Shown here: piece after piece, positions 36,723-47,320 of the stretch
Layout of the letters: every line of letters starts with the position of its first letter
Position numbering within the stretch: the first letter of the stretch is position 1
Assembly: GCA_947579605.1 (NCBI GenBank)
Contig: OX388314.1
Span: forward strand, 11,033,982 to 11,097,981
Source: Athripsodes cinereus
Taxonomy: Eukaryota; Arthropoda; Insecta; Trichoptera; Leptoceridae
Length of the DNA stretch: 64,000 nucleotides
Direction: 5' to 3'
Made by a program: the position numbers and the translations under genes
The notes under the pieces: generated by a model
The model's input: only the letters and a program-made list of their open reading frames with translations
What the model was told of the DNA's origin: nothing
The model's database searches: none

Positions 36723-38125
36723 GAATACACTTATAGGATTTGCCGCGAAAATATATGTAGTCTCAACAAAAAATAGTTTAAATTTTTCGTTTTAACAAAT
36801 TAGATCATTCAAATGAACAAATAATAAAATTTTTAGCGTTTCATAAATAAAACAAACATGTATGTTCTATGAAATGTTTTATTTTCCTTTTTAATATTTG
36901 ATTATTTTCGTAAAATGCAATTTTTAACATGTTCAATTTTTATTTTGACGGTTTTCACATATTTCCTTGAACAAAATTAGATATCGCTTTAGGTTTCACA
37001 ACCCGTTCAAATATTTACTCATATATTTTTTAACTTTCAACATTCACTTTTAGACTTTTTATTTAGCGATTTACGTAATTCAAATGATTTTTTTTTTCGT
37101 GTTTGTTTATCTTTGTTTTTAAAACAAATATTCATTATTCAAAGATCATCAAAGGTAAAAATTAAATTTGAAATAATTTAACATGAATCTATTACAGTTC
37201 AAAGCATTTATAAATAACACGACTGTGTTTACAAATAAATATCCTTTTCATTATGTAGGTACCTGGAATTTATAACTTAATAAATTTCAATATTTCATTT
37301 AATTTGTTATTGAAAAAAGTGTATAATATCATGAATGTTCAGTGTTTACCATTGTGCACCTTTACCTTCAAATTATACTATTTATTGAATGTCAAATTTC
37401 GTTATAATTAGCAAATATTTACAGCTGTATTTTCAATAACGTATATGATCGATTTTTTTCATTATTTTTATACAAAAAAAAATTATTGACAAAACGATTA
37501 ACAAAATATTTATATTTTCTTATTCCGAAAAGTTTTCAAGAACCAAAAAATTAATAAAGTATTTTGGGTTCAAAGGAAATATCTTTGAAATTTTTTAAGT
37601 AGTAATGTAAAAATCAAAGAAATTGTTCATTTGTAATTAGTCTCACATTTTATTTTCAGTAAGTAGGTACCTACTCAACGTAAAAAGGAAATAAATAAAT
37701 CAGGTTGTTTTATTCATACCAAAACAACCGCAAACGTAAGCCTTTGTACTTTCTATTTATAGCAAGTCAATATTTCATAACAATACACATAGCTATAACT
37801 TACATATCGTTTTGTAACTTTATTGCAATTATATAATAATGAGATCTTACATGGGCCAAATCACCTTCTTTTGGGTGTAATGCTCACAAAAAAAACAATA
37901 CATAGCGAATAAATTCTTCAAATGTACGCAATGACAAAATCTCACCGGTCAATTCGTACGTTAAAGATGACAGAAGGAAAAGTTCAAGTAAAATCACTTA
38001 GACAAACATAACATAACCTAATCAAATTATTGTCAATATAATACAATACAAATTTTTCAATAATCACACTCAATGCTTTAAATAAAAGAACCTGTAGGTC
38101 GTTTAGAAACTCTAGGAAGATATTT
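36723..38125. other. AT-rich intergenic DNA
   Basis: Nothing recognised. Confidence 0.5.
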
Positions 38126-38215
38126 TCGGTGCGACGCGGAAGTATCGCTCTTGCCTTTGAGTCACGAGATCCCGAGTTTGATTCCAGACCAAGATGAACA
38201 TGATCTTTTTTTAAT
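38126..38215 (+). mobile_element. tRNA-like SINE, second family
   Basis: The sequence gcgacgcggaagtatcgctc, then cctttgagtcacgagatccc, then gagtttgattcc resembles a tRNA with a D-arm region, an anticodon-arm region and a B-box (one change from the consensus). It is followed by an AT-rich body with atctttttttaatt. A functional tRNA is unlikely because the acceptor arms do not pair. Its limits are approximate. Confidence 0.5.
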
Positions 38216-38759
38216 TGCTTTGAGTCTACGTGTTACATGCACATGTGTTTAGTTATTGTATACACGCGTCTCATCGTATAAGTATCCATAAAACTAAATT
38301 CACATCTTAGTTTGGCACTAACTCGATTTGTGTGAATTGTGCAATGTTATGCTATTTCGATCGCGTGATAAAGAGAGAGAGGTATTTTGACATTATGTTG
38401 ATAAGAATATGCAAAGTTTTTCCACAAATTGTTTAGCTTCTTAATAATTTATTTGATATATTAAAAAAAAAACAAATAAACTTACATTATATAGCGTTAT
38501 AAATAAAACGAAATGCTTAAGCTATTGTTTTAATTTATAAGTAGGCATTTTAAATATCTATGAAGTATTGTTTATTATTGCTTAGCTTGCGATATGAGGT
38601 ACACGTAGACAAGGATTTATTAAATATTTGTAATATCTCGTACTAGTTAGTAGGGCATAAGTAGGGAGTACACAATGGACCGTTATCAATAACATGCAGG
38701 CTGTTCAGGGAATAATTATATAACTAACAACATTTAATGTACATTCTCACAATAATAAC

Positions 38760-39364
38760 TCAATATATATATATATGTATATATAAATGAAAGTGGTGTA
38801 AGTTACACCATTTATAACTCAAGAATGGCTGTACCGATTTGAATGATCTATGATTTGTTGGATTCTTCTCAGCCCCGAATGGCCGATAGGCTTTTAAAAT
38901 ATCTTACAAATTCACGGGAAGAAAAATTACGAAGAAAATTTTTAATTTCAATAAAAATGCAATATGGAGAATTGTACAAAATCAACGATGATGTTTTTTT
39001 ATAGACTGGCCTATTAATAGAATAATTTTTGTATACATCTTCAAATTAGAATCGTTATCCATACAATTTTACATCTGTGGTTCAGAAATTTCAATTTTGA
39101 AAAATTCATAGAAAGAATTTTTGTAAATTTAAAATAAATAGATATCTTCCTAAAAAATAAATTAGTACCTACATAATTATATTACGTACAGCAGATAATT
39201 TATAAACAAATCTGAGTTAAATATAATTGTCCAACATTAATGAATTTTATTTTTTTTTACACTATACGATGACACAATTGGACAATTACGGGAGTTTGTA
39301 AAGAGATTAAAAAATGAATCATTCATTGATTGTTAGGCGGTACGAAGTTCGCTGGGTCAGCTAG
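38760..39364 (+). mobile_element. Helitron-like non-autonomous element, copy 2
   Basis: The 3' end reads ggcggtacgaagttcgctgg, then gtcagCTAG followed by T, a Helitron-type CTRR end. The 5' region has palindromic ggtgtaagttacacc, then ttataactcaagaatgg. It is homologous over its length to 5363-5886 in the opposite orientation. There is no coding capacity. The 5' limit is uncertain because it runs into a TA repeat. Confidence 0.7.
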
Positions 39365-39545
39365 TTGTAAATAATAATGAAATGTTTGAACATTTAAAAT
39401 ATGTACATCATGAATATCTTTACTACCAATTATTCAGTCAAACTTCGTCATTAATCTCTTATGTAAAGCAATAAAATACTTAAAATTATATAAAATTAAC
39501 AGGTTTGCGTAACTATATTTCATTCAATAATTTATGAGTCTGGGT

Positions 39546-39716
39546 CAGGGGTCGGCAAACTTTTAAGTTGGAAGAGTAAAAAATTACAATTTATAAAGTT
39601 TTTAAAGAGTCACATTTTTTATCAACAAATATGTATGTGCGCATGAAACTAAAGAGCCGCAGCTTCACATCCAAAGAGCCGCATGTGGCTCGCAAGTCGC
39701 AGGTTGCCGACCACTG
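39546..39716. mobile_element. 171-bp hAT MITE with 8-bp TSD
   Basis: Ends CAGGGGTCGGCAAAC and, inverted, CAGTGGTCGGCAACC. An inner agagccgcatgtggctc palindrome-like segment is typical of this widespread hAT MITE type. gtctgggt (39538-39545) and gtctaggt (39717-39724) are the duplication, with one mismatch. The R1 fragment begins a few bases after the right TSD. Confidence 0.9.
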
Positions 39717-39726
39717 GTCTAGGTGA

Positions 39727-41215
39727 TGAGTTCGGATGGACGGACAATCCGTGAGGGTTGTCGAAGAAGTCCGGTACTTGGGTGTTGTCTTGGACAGAGG
39801 GCTTACTTTTCTTCCGCATGTGAGAGCGACTGCCGATCGAGCGAGGGTGCTATTTTTCACCCTTCGTAAACTTAGCCGTGGAACCTGGGGCCTTAGAACG
39901 AGGACTGTGCGCATCATATATCGGGCGACCTATGTGGCTCAGGTCACCTATGCTGCCCGGGTTTGGTCGCACCGTCTTGCGGTTGGCTCTGTATCTGCGG
40001 CAGTTCTGAGGGGACAGAGACTTCCTTTGCTTGCCGTCACAGGTGCGTATCGAACGGCTGCCAGTGATGGCCTTCCAGTCATTGCTGGTGTGCTTCCTTC
40101 GGACTTAGAAATTCTTGACAGTGTAGCCAGACGTAAGCTCAAGGCGGATGGTAGGGTCAATCATCTCGGAATGTCCGTTCAAGCGGAGCCCGGGATAAGA
40201 GGTTTGAATAGGGCAATCGGCAAAATACGTGAGAGAACGATGGAAGTTTGGCAAGAGAGATGGGATGCGGGGAGGACTGCCAGGTTAGTCCACAAGTTCC
40301 TCCCGGATGTTAGCGAGAGAATGAAGCGGCGTTTTCTGTCTCTCAACCACCATGCTGTACAATTAGTGACAGGCCACGGTGATCTAAAGGGCAAGCTTTT
40401 TGAGCTTGGACTAGTGGAGAATCCGTGGTGTGTTTGTGGGACGGGTGCGCAAAGTGCGGAGCATATCCTCTGGGAGTGCCCCGAGATGATGGATGCTAGG
40501 GATAGAATGATATGTTATATGAGCGAGAACACTCCCCGACCTGTTTGGTTCGGGGAGGTGCTGCAATGTCCACGGAATCTCAGGGCATTTTTGGAATTTG
40601 TGGAGACATGGGTTTCTCGGTGGGATCTCCTGCGTCAGCCGGGTTTACCCCCGACTGAGGTAGGAGTGTTCTAGGATTGATTGTTGCCCTTTGCGGCGGG
40701 ATCTGTTGAGCGAACTCGTTATTTGTTGTGTTTCGTCCTGTCTCCCTTGGTGGAGAGTAGATATGGGAGGGATGTTCCTGTTGGGAGGGAAATGTCTTTT
40801 CATTGCGCTGGTAACGGCGACTCTCGAGTCTCACCTTCTGAAAGCCCAATAACAAATCTCTGGACACCTTATTTCGGCCTCTGGTCCAAATTAGATACTA
40901 TATTGTTATAACCATTGATAATTATTGTGCTTGCTTGTAATTTTTTTTTTTTTTTTTGGGTTTTTGTTGTTGAGCTTTGTTTATTTGTTGTTATTCATTG
41001 TGTTTGATTCGGTTATAATTGCATTTTATCCTCCTGAGAGGGGCATCGAAGACGTAAATGTAGCATAAAAGATTCCCACGAGGCGGTATTGGCCGGCCAG
41101 CCCTTCAGGCTGCCCAATGGGGCCCGCCCGTGAGGACTAAAGTTTTGCTTAGAAGAGCGGATAAATAGAAGTCCCCCGACTTCTGAGATATCCGGGTATG
41201 GGAGGGAGTCTTCAA
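39727..41215 (+). mobile_element. R1-clade LINE, 5'-truncated
   Basis: Contains the end of the polyprotein (39736-40674) and a GC-rich 3' UTR of about 540 bp, with a T-run at 40941-40958 and a structured GC-rich block (aggcggtattggccggccag, gggcccgcccgtgagg) near 41080-41140. The base composition stands out sharply from its surroundings. No rDNA is present, so this copy is outside the classical 28S target of R1. The exact 3' end is uncertain; MITE M1 begins at 41228. Confidence 0.8.
39736..40674 (+). CDS. R1-type LINE polyprotein, C-terminal 312 residues
   Basis: An intact frame starting near the reverse transcriptase thumb: RYLGVVLDRGLTFLPHVRAT is the post-RT segment shared by R1, TRAS and SART elements. 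The C-terminal part has a zinc-knuckle-like CVCGTGAQSAEHILWECP (C-x-C-x7-H-x4-C), characteristic of the R1 clade and probably nucleic-acid binding. The catalytic RT core is missing because of 5' truncation, so the product could not work alone. The absence of stops suggests moderate age. The ATG used is internal to the ancestral ORF. Confidence 0.85.
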   Translation: MDGQSVRVVEEVRYLGVVLDRGLTFLPHVRATADRARVLFFTLRKLSRGTWGLRTRTVRIIYRATYVAQVTYAARVWSHRLAVGSVSAAVLRGQRLPLLAVTGAYRTAASDGLPVIAGVLPSDLEILDSVARRKLKADGRVNHLGMSVQAEPGIRGLNRAIGKIRERTMEVWQERWDAGRTARLVHKFLPDVSERMKRRFLSLNHHAVQLVTGHGDLKGKLFELGLVENPWCVCGTGAQSAEHILWECPEMMDARDRMICYMSENTPRPVWFGEVLQCPRNLRAFLEFVETWVSRWDLLRQPGLPPTEVGVF

Positions 41216-41227
41216 TGGTTAATTCAG

Positions 41228-41445
41228 CAGGGCTACTCTTGACATAATCTCAAAGAGAGTAGAATCTTGTCTTGATCTTAATTGAATGACGCGTGAGGTG
41301 ACTATAGTCAAAAATACGTCCATACCAATCTCGCGGTAGTGGAAGTGCTGTATTTTTGCCTATAGTCTCTTCGCGCGTCTTATTATTAAGATCAAATCAA
41401 CATTAAGATCGGAAATAATACGTAGATTGTGTCAAGACTATGTTG
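41228..41445. mobile_element. Fold-back MITE, family M1, copy 3
   Basis: Left end CAGGGCTACTCTTGACATAA; inverted right end CAACATAGTCTTGACACAAT. The inner arms gaggtgactatagtcaaaaa and tttttgcctatagtctcttc, with acgcgt/gcgcgt next to them, also pair. Same family as 12413-12598. It is non-coding. Confidence 0.75.
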
Positions 41446-41789
41446 AGTACATAAAATTACATTCGAAAAAAACTAGGAATCAACGAGCTAGAAAACCAGT
41501 AAAATAAACATTAAATTATACTAAGAGTATTTTTCATTCTTCGCGTAACAACGATTGAAGTATTTTGCTAATATTTTAATACTTATCTTAATGTGATTTT
41601 TTAATAAATAATATATACATGAAAACATGGCTGATTGGATGGCAATTGAACAAGAAACGAAGAACGAGTGTGATTGAAAATACGATATTATTTTATTTAA
41701 TAAACGCAATAAATAACTTACATAGCGTGTAAGTACGTATGTGCGTAACATTGATTCAATAATATTATTATTATCAATTTATTCCCGGG

Positions 41790-41790
<1 letters not shown>

Positions 41791-41852
<62 letters not shown>

Positions 41853-41859
41853 TGTGTGT
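41791..41859. repeat. (TG)n microsatellite
   Basis: About 34 TG dinucleotides with a single interruption (ggg near 41848). The Cys/Val frame across it is an artefact. Confidence 0.97.
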
Positions 41860-42253
41860 AGTAGTAATACTCGTACTTGTGGGTTTACTCGTGTGTAACG
41901 GATCGTTATTATTGAGACTCAACAAATTATATTGACTTTTCCTTTACTACCACTAACCAGCCAAATGATACCAATAATAATATGAAACTGAATTATTATT
42001 TTCATAGAGTGTTGAGCTTGTGAGTACCTACATATATATATATAGGCCGAGCCTCATTCCGTATGCAAAGGCATGAGCCAAGTCTCTGCCCGACTGTACG
42101 CAGTGAAATGGAGTAAAACCTTCACCTTCATACTATCTCCTGCGTAAAATCAAATGATCTTTCATTCATGAGGTGCATGTTGTACATGCATTTCGGATGA
42201 AAATTAGATCATACAGTCTTCATAATATGCGATGCTCCTCGCATACAGGATTT

Positions 42254-42322
42254 GATGTTGTGTCGGTCATTATGTAAGATGGTCCTGATGAGACACATGC
42301 GCCAATGTCGAAACATAACATC
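42254..42322 (+). ncRNA. Hammerhead ribozyme, unit 1
   Basis: Core CTGATGA (42285-42291) and GAAA (42310-42313) with cleavage triplet GTC (C at 42264). Stem III: gatgttgtgt (42254-42263) with acataacatc (42313-42322), 10 pairs with one G-U. Stem I: ggtcat (42265-42270) with atggtc (42279-42284), loop tatgtaag. Stem II: gaca (42292-42295) with tgtc (42306-42309). Stems I and II are closed by loops and stem III is open, so the topology is type III. Stem III can extend through ggattt (42248-42253) with aaatcc (42331-42336). Predicted cleavage is after 42264. Confidence 0.9.
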
Positions 42323-42566
42323 TCTTCGACAAATCCAAACTGCATGTTCCGGTGACGGGCCGAGCCTCGTTCCGTATGCAAAGGCATGAGCCAAGTCTCT
42401 GCCCGACTGTACGCAGTGAAATGGAGTAAAACCTTCACCTTCATACTATCTCCTGCGTAAAATCAAATGATCTTTCATTCATGAGGTGCATGTTGTACAT
42501 GCATTTCGGATGAAAATTAGATCATACAGTCTTCATAATATGCGATGCTCCTCGCATACAGGATTT

Positions 42567-42635
42567 GATGTTGTGTCGGCCATTATGTAAGATGGTCCTG
42601 ATGAGACACATGCGCCAATGTCGAAACATAACATC
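42567..42635 (+). ncRNA. Hammerhead ribozyme, unit 2
   Basis: Identical to unit 1 except that stem I reads ggccat, which turns a G-U pair into a C-G pair with the unchanged partner strand, so the helix is kept or strengthened. All core nucleotides are present. Predicted cleavage is after 42577, which would release 313-nt units. Confidence 0.9.
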
Positions 42636-42879
42636 TCTTCGACAAATCCAAACTGCATGTTCCGGTGACGGGCCGAGCCTCGTTCCGTATGCAAAGGCAT
42701 GAGCCAAGTCTCTGCCCGACTGTACGCAGTGAAATGGAGTAAAACCTTCACCTTCATACTATCTCCTGCGTAAAATCAAATGATCTTTCATTCATGAGGT
42801 GCATGTTGTACATGCATTTCGGATGAAAATTAGATCATACAGTCTTCATAATATGCGATGCTCCTCGCATACAGGATTT

Positions 42880-42948
42880 GATGTTGTGTCGGCCATTATG
42901 TAAGATGGTCCTGATGAGACACATGCGCCAATGTCGAAACATAACATC
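42880..42948 (+). ncRNA. Hammerhead ribozyme, unit 3
   Basis: Same sequence as unit 2, with complete core, stems and cleavage triplet. Predicted cleavage is after 42890. The last partial unit (from 42984) ends before its ribozyme. Confidence 0.9.
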
Positions 42949-43297
42949 TCTTCGACAAATCCAAACTGCATGTTCCGGTGACGGGCCGAGCCTCGTTCCG
43001 TATGCAAAGGCATGAGCCAAGTCTCTGCCCGACTGTACGCAGTGAAATGGAGTAAAACCTTCACCTTCATATATATATATATATACCTATGTATTATTTT
43101 ATTACTGGCTTTCATTATGATTTCTTTCAGAAAATAAACATCAGAAATTGTAAATTTACAATACTCGACAACATAATATTATATTATGATTTTTATTATT
43201 TAACAATAATGGCAACAAATATTTTATATTGTATTATTATTGTTGATACATGAACCTTGATTTGATTTAAAAAATTGGAGATTTGCTTTTTAATACT

Positions 43298-43435
43298 ATT
43301 TATTTATTTATTAATTTTATTATTCACTATACATTGGTAACATTATTTCAAACCAATCCAAAAGTATCATAAAAATATCAGTTATTCGATGTACAGAGGG
43401 CGAGTTTATCGCTAGAATGCGATGTCTTCCAACTT
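43298..43435 (-). repeat. LINE 3' tail with conserved hairpin
   Basis: On the minus strand: ttggaagacatcgcattcta, then gcgataaactcgccctctgt, an AT-rich body and a taaataaat tail. The stem atcgc/gcgat lies near the start. Same family as 59384 and 62160. Confidence 0.7.
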
Positions 43436-45477
43436 AATTATGGATGTTACTCATCAAAGTAATAATAAATGTATATAATTATGTACGTATGTATATAATT
43501 ATGACGCCTAATTATATACAGTGCCCATAGAGGACATATGTATGTACATGTTTACTTATTCAGGAATGCTGTATAAATATTTTTATAGTAATTGTATTGT
43601 TGCTATTATACCTGTCGTAATAATAAAATAGGTTTAGGATCAGAGAGTCGCAAATAAATTGATTCCGTTGTAATATCAGGAAAATATTTATTACGTCGGT
43701 CTTTATTAACGTAAATAATATGATACTTATTTTATTGCAGAATATTCGTAAGTATATTTTCTTTGTTCGGTTTACGAAATTTATGTTTACATTATCTATA
43801 GAAGTTATTTATCCTAAACATTCCGCATTTGTTTGCTTAAGGTTTGAGACAATATATTCGCAATAAAGCACGCTTTTTTGACGTCATATTATTATGAATA
43901 AACAGCGCTTAAAGACCTTCTACGTGTTTATATTTATTCTTCGGGTCCCTATAAGAAATATACTTACATACAAGTATAGCCATCTTCAAACCATAAGAAG
44001 TGAAGATTTACAAGATGGTTGATAAACTTCATCTTTGAGTTCACTTAGTCCACGACGTCTTTGTCTTATATCGTCTGACTCTCTAGCCTGTCACCTATCT
44101 TGCTAAAATACTTACATCTAGTACATACACAACAATACAACGTTTATTTGGAGAAATATCTCAGGCATGATGATTGTATTTAACATCATAAGATATGACT
44201 ATATTATGGTTCATCATAAGATATGACTATTATAAACACATTGTTGTGTACTAGTGGATGATCTTGAGAAGAATAGAACAGACGTTATTGTGCAATAACG
44301 TTGCAGTCAAAATCTTTTAGATGTTAAATACGAGTATGTAGAACACTATTTTTACTACAGACTTACTACTATGCAAAACTGAACACTCTGTAAACTAACA
44401 TGGTGTCAAAGAAAAAATATTAAAACAAAGCAATACTAAGCAACATTATTTTGATTTTAGATAATTCTTGATCTGCTTCCCAGGAAACATCTCGAAAATA
44501 GAGACTCTGTTTAATTTTTTGTAATAACCTCACAGTAAAATTGGTTGTGGAGCTTCTAAGACTCACAAAAATAATTGTTACCTACTGTTATTGAAAAATG
44601 TTAAAACTCATAAAATGTTTAATTTCAGTTCAACTTACATTACAACATTGATACGTAGTTAATTTATAATTATTTGTAATAAAATTATTCATTAAAACAA
44701 ATAATATTGACAATGAAATATTTACACTGATTAAACTCAATCATAATGATTTCCAATTATTTCACCCGGTATTACGAGTAGGTATAATTTAGGTAATTCT
44801 ATCAGTGGAGTAAATTAAAAACTTAATTAGTTACAACAAAAACATTAACTACAAGGCGGAAAAACATTTAGTAAAATGTTTATATAATAGATGCAATTGA
44901 TTTTCATATTTATGTTATCTCAACCAAGGGATAAAAAATTTGCTTAGTATCTCTTTAGGTGTGTTTAGAAATTAAATAAAACTGGATTCACCTCTTAATC
45001 TCGTAATATTTTATTTTGCATACTAATACAATAATATATTAATAACAATTAATTAATTATATTGGAATAAACAGAAGAATAGAGAGCGGCAAATAATAAA
45101 ATAAATCCAAAACAGATAGCTTTTCCATATAATTTTGATGTAAGTAAAATTTAGCATTAAACAAAATTAGAACGGATATGTAAATTTTCAAACTAAATAA
45201 TAAATAAGCATCAGTTATATACAGACTCATCGTGACTGTTAAAATTAAAGTCAAGTTTTTAATATGCGGAGATACAAAAAGTTTGCCGCAATGTTATTTT
45301 GAGAATGTGGAAAAGTTATTTAAAAATCACGAACATTTATCAAAAGGTATATATTCATGCAGAAATATTTTAGCCTGTTCACTTGTACACAGGTATGCAA
45401 AATATGCCTCTTTTTTGTGGGATATTATTATTGGCTAAAAGCTATAATTATATCAGCAGATAATTATGTTTATGAAT
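43436..45477. other. AT-rich intergenic DNA
   Basis: A 25-bp direct repeat (atcataagatatgactat, twice within 44184-44232) is the only pattern seen. No gene was found. Confidence 0.45.
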
Positions 45478-45598
45478 CAGTTGGAAAATATCGCTTCTGC
45501 GATAAACTCGCTGATTGGATAATATCATTTATTTTTATCACATGATTTAATAACTCTGTAACTGATTATGTTCTTTACTGTGTAATAAAGATTAAGAT
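45478..45598 (+). repeat. LINE 3' tail with conserved hairpin
   Basis: gttggaaaatatcgcttctg, then cgataaactcg with a perfect tatcgc-ttct-gcgata hairpin, ending gtgtaataaagattaa. Same family as 51716 and 62967, without the trinucleotide tail. Confidence 0.65.
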
Positions 45599-46425
45599 TG
45601 ACAATGTCCTAAAAAGATTATTATTATGTTTTGGAATTTACATTAAATAAGCAAAAAGCTAATACAGTATACAGAAAATAAAACGACATGAAGATATGCC
45701 TTGAGATGACTTCAGAAAGCGGACCAGATAGGTAGAATGTATATCCAATACTTGTGTGACTGCAAATCTGAAGATACTGAAGAAAAACTGCAGACTTGTA
45801 GTTACCAGAAAAATGTCATTGCCCTCTATAAATGTTTGCGATCGGTCAACAAATTACTGAATATTTTGTTTTTGCGTTTTATTCATTAAAAATATTCCAC
45901 AAAAGATATGATATCACTTTTGTTAATGTTATGATGGCTACGAAAAAAACAACAGTGCTTTTGAACCAAGCTGAGTTTGAAGCTTGTTACAAATACATAA
46001 TTAGGTATGTATTTTATGACTTAAAAGATGGCCATATTTAAAATAAATTAAATTTAAAAAGCCATTATTTCAAAGGTCGTGTGTGATATATACATAAAAT
46101 AGCTGTGTTGAAAATAAAGTTTTCTGTGATTTTTCTAGCTCGAGTCTATTAGATGAATTTATGTTAATATCTCTGTGATAGTGCTTGGAGATGAAATTCT
46201 GTGAAATGAAATGCAAATTAGAAGAATGCTGTAAGATGAAATACCTGCTATAGAATCTTCTTCTACTTTCTGATATTTCTTAGTTATACAGATGTATGCA
46301 AAGAATGTGCAAGAGTTGATTTCGAGTTTTATTAATAAATGAGAAGAAAAAGAGTGCTACCTTGCTTTTTGATGGGTTAAATTGTCGTAATTGCTAATGG
46401 TTGGTACATAATTATTAAAATAAGA
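45599..46425. other. AT-rich intergenic DNA
   Basis: A 69-codon frame (45832-46041) is unsupported by motif or splice signals. Confidence 0.4.
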
Positions 46426-46601
46426 GTTCGTCGGTAGCCTGGAGGTAGAGTCTCGGCCTACGGAACAAGGGGTCCGTGGTTCGATCCCAGGTGCCGGCAA
46501 ATTCCCCTTTCACAGCACAAGCTTTTAGCTTAGTGTGAAAGGTGTATAAGGTTGTATTTGGGTTTATAACCAAACCCAGATATATCTTCTTTAAAAAAAA
46601 A
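46426..46601 (+). mobile_element. tRNA-derived SINE (SINE-1), copy 3
   Basis: The best-preserved copy: gttcgtcggtagcctggagg head, B-box ggttcgatccc, stem arms cctttcac and gtgaaagg around aagc/gctt, then cccagatatatc and an A-run. The antisense frame again encodes NTTLYTFHTKLKACAVKGEF. Confidence 0.92.
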
Positions 46602-46779
46602 TGTGAGGACGATAATGAAATGAAAATTAGAACAAAATATATGACACACCTATTATATGTTGAAATTTTATTACCTTTTGTAGACGGTAACAGGAATTGG
46701 CAGTAGGCCGTAAGGAACAATTCTGACAAAAAACGCCTAGAAGAATATTCGGGAGTGAGATTACTTGACATAATTTTTC

Positions 46780-47320
46780 AAAGAATAAGGTTCAAAGCCG
46801 TATACACCAAGCAAGACTTGCACTTTACAAAAATCTTAAATATTCGAGTAAAATTAATATTCGAGTCTAAAAATGTAAGTCTGATACTACGCGACTTCTT
46901 TGTAAATACATTTGTGTGGAGTTTCATATAAACACGACTGCGAGATATGGTGCCTATCTGAAAGAGTAGAGATGTGGTCGTAAAAAAGAATAGAGTCGTT
47001 CGAGATGTGGTCTTATAGAAGATTTATGGGAATATTATGATGAGAACACACCTCAAATAACCAAGCTCTTAATAGAGTCAAAGAAGGGAAGCGTCTACTT
47101 GATCCCATCTTATAAAGACGCTATTGGACATGAAAATTAAATTGTCATGAAAATCTTCAACAAGATATAATAGAGATATATAAGAGAGAACAACAAGGCC
47201 GGTGGACAAATCATAGGGGGTGCCCACACCGAGAATACCTCGACGATATATACGAGGATATGAGCTGCGGATTGTACGAACAGAGAAAGACAGATGTTAA
47301 CTTCTATGAAAATTGATAAG
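46780..47320 (+). mobile_element. Old RTE remnant, related to RTE-A
   Basis: In broken frames it reads SRIHQARLALYKN, NIRV, EMWSYRRFMGILWWEH, RVKEGKRLLDPIL and HREYLDDIYEDMSCGLYEQ. These follow, in order, the RTE-A segments [35 protein letters not shown] and [16 protein letters not shown]. Many stops and shifts show that it is much older than the 29433 copy, or that it belongs to a sister family. Confidence 0.75.

Larger units (their letters stand above)
42045..43070 (+). repeat. 313-bp tandem array with hammerhead ribozymes (retrozyme-like)
   Basis: Units start at about 42045, 42358, 42671 and 42984; the last is cut after about 86 bp, giving 3.3 units of exactly 313 bp. Units 2-4 are nearly identical and unit 1 has a few differences. 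TA repeats abut both ends. Each complete unit encodes one hammerhead ribozyme on the plus strand. The rest of the unit is rich in stems: TGCATGT/ACATGCA (42174-42190) inside ATGATCT/AGATCAT (42154-42212), and ATGCGA/TCGCAT (42227-42244). This suggests a compact rod-like RNA. There is no protein-coding sequence; the 61- to 89-codon minus-strand frames repeat with the unit. The layout fits an autocatalytic, non-autonomous retroelement whose RNA is cut to monomers and may circularise. Confidence 0.9.

Noticed and set aside
42045..43070. CRISPR-like or ordinary satellite array
   Set aside because: The repeats are contiguous 313-bp units without spacers, and the genome is eukaryotic. The intact ribozymes argue for more than an ordinary satellite.
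44184..44232. Two-copy 25-bp repeat as a regulatory element
   Set aside because: A short AT-rich duplication with no further support.
45832..46041. 69-codon frame as a small gene
   Set aside because: No motif, splice signals or codon evidence; similar lengths arise by chance in this AT-rich DNA.
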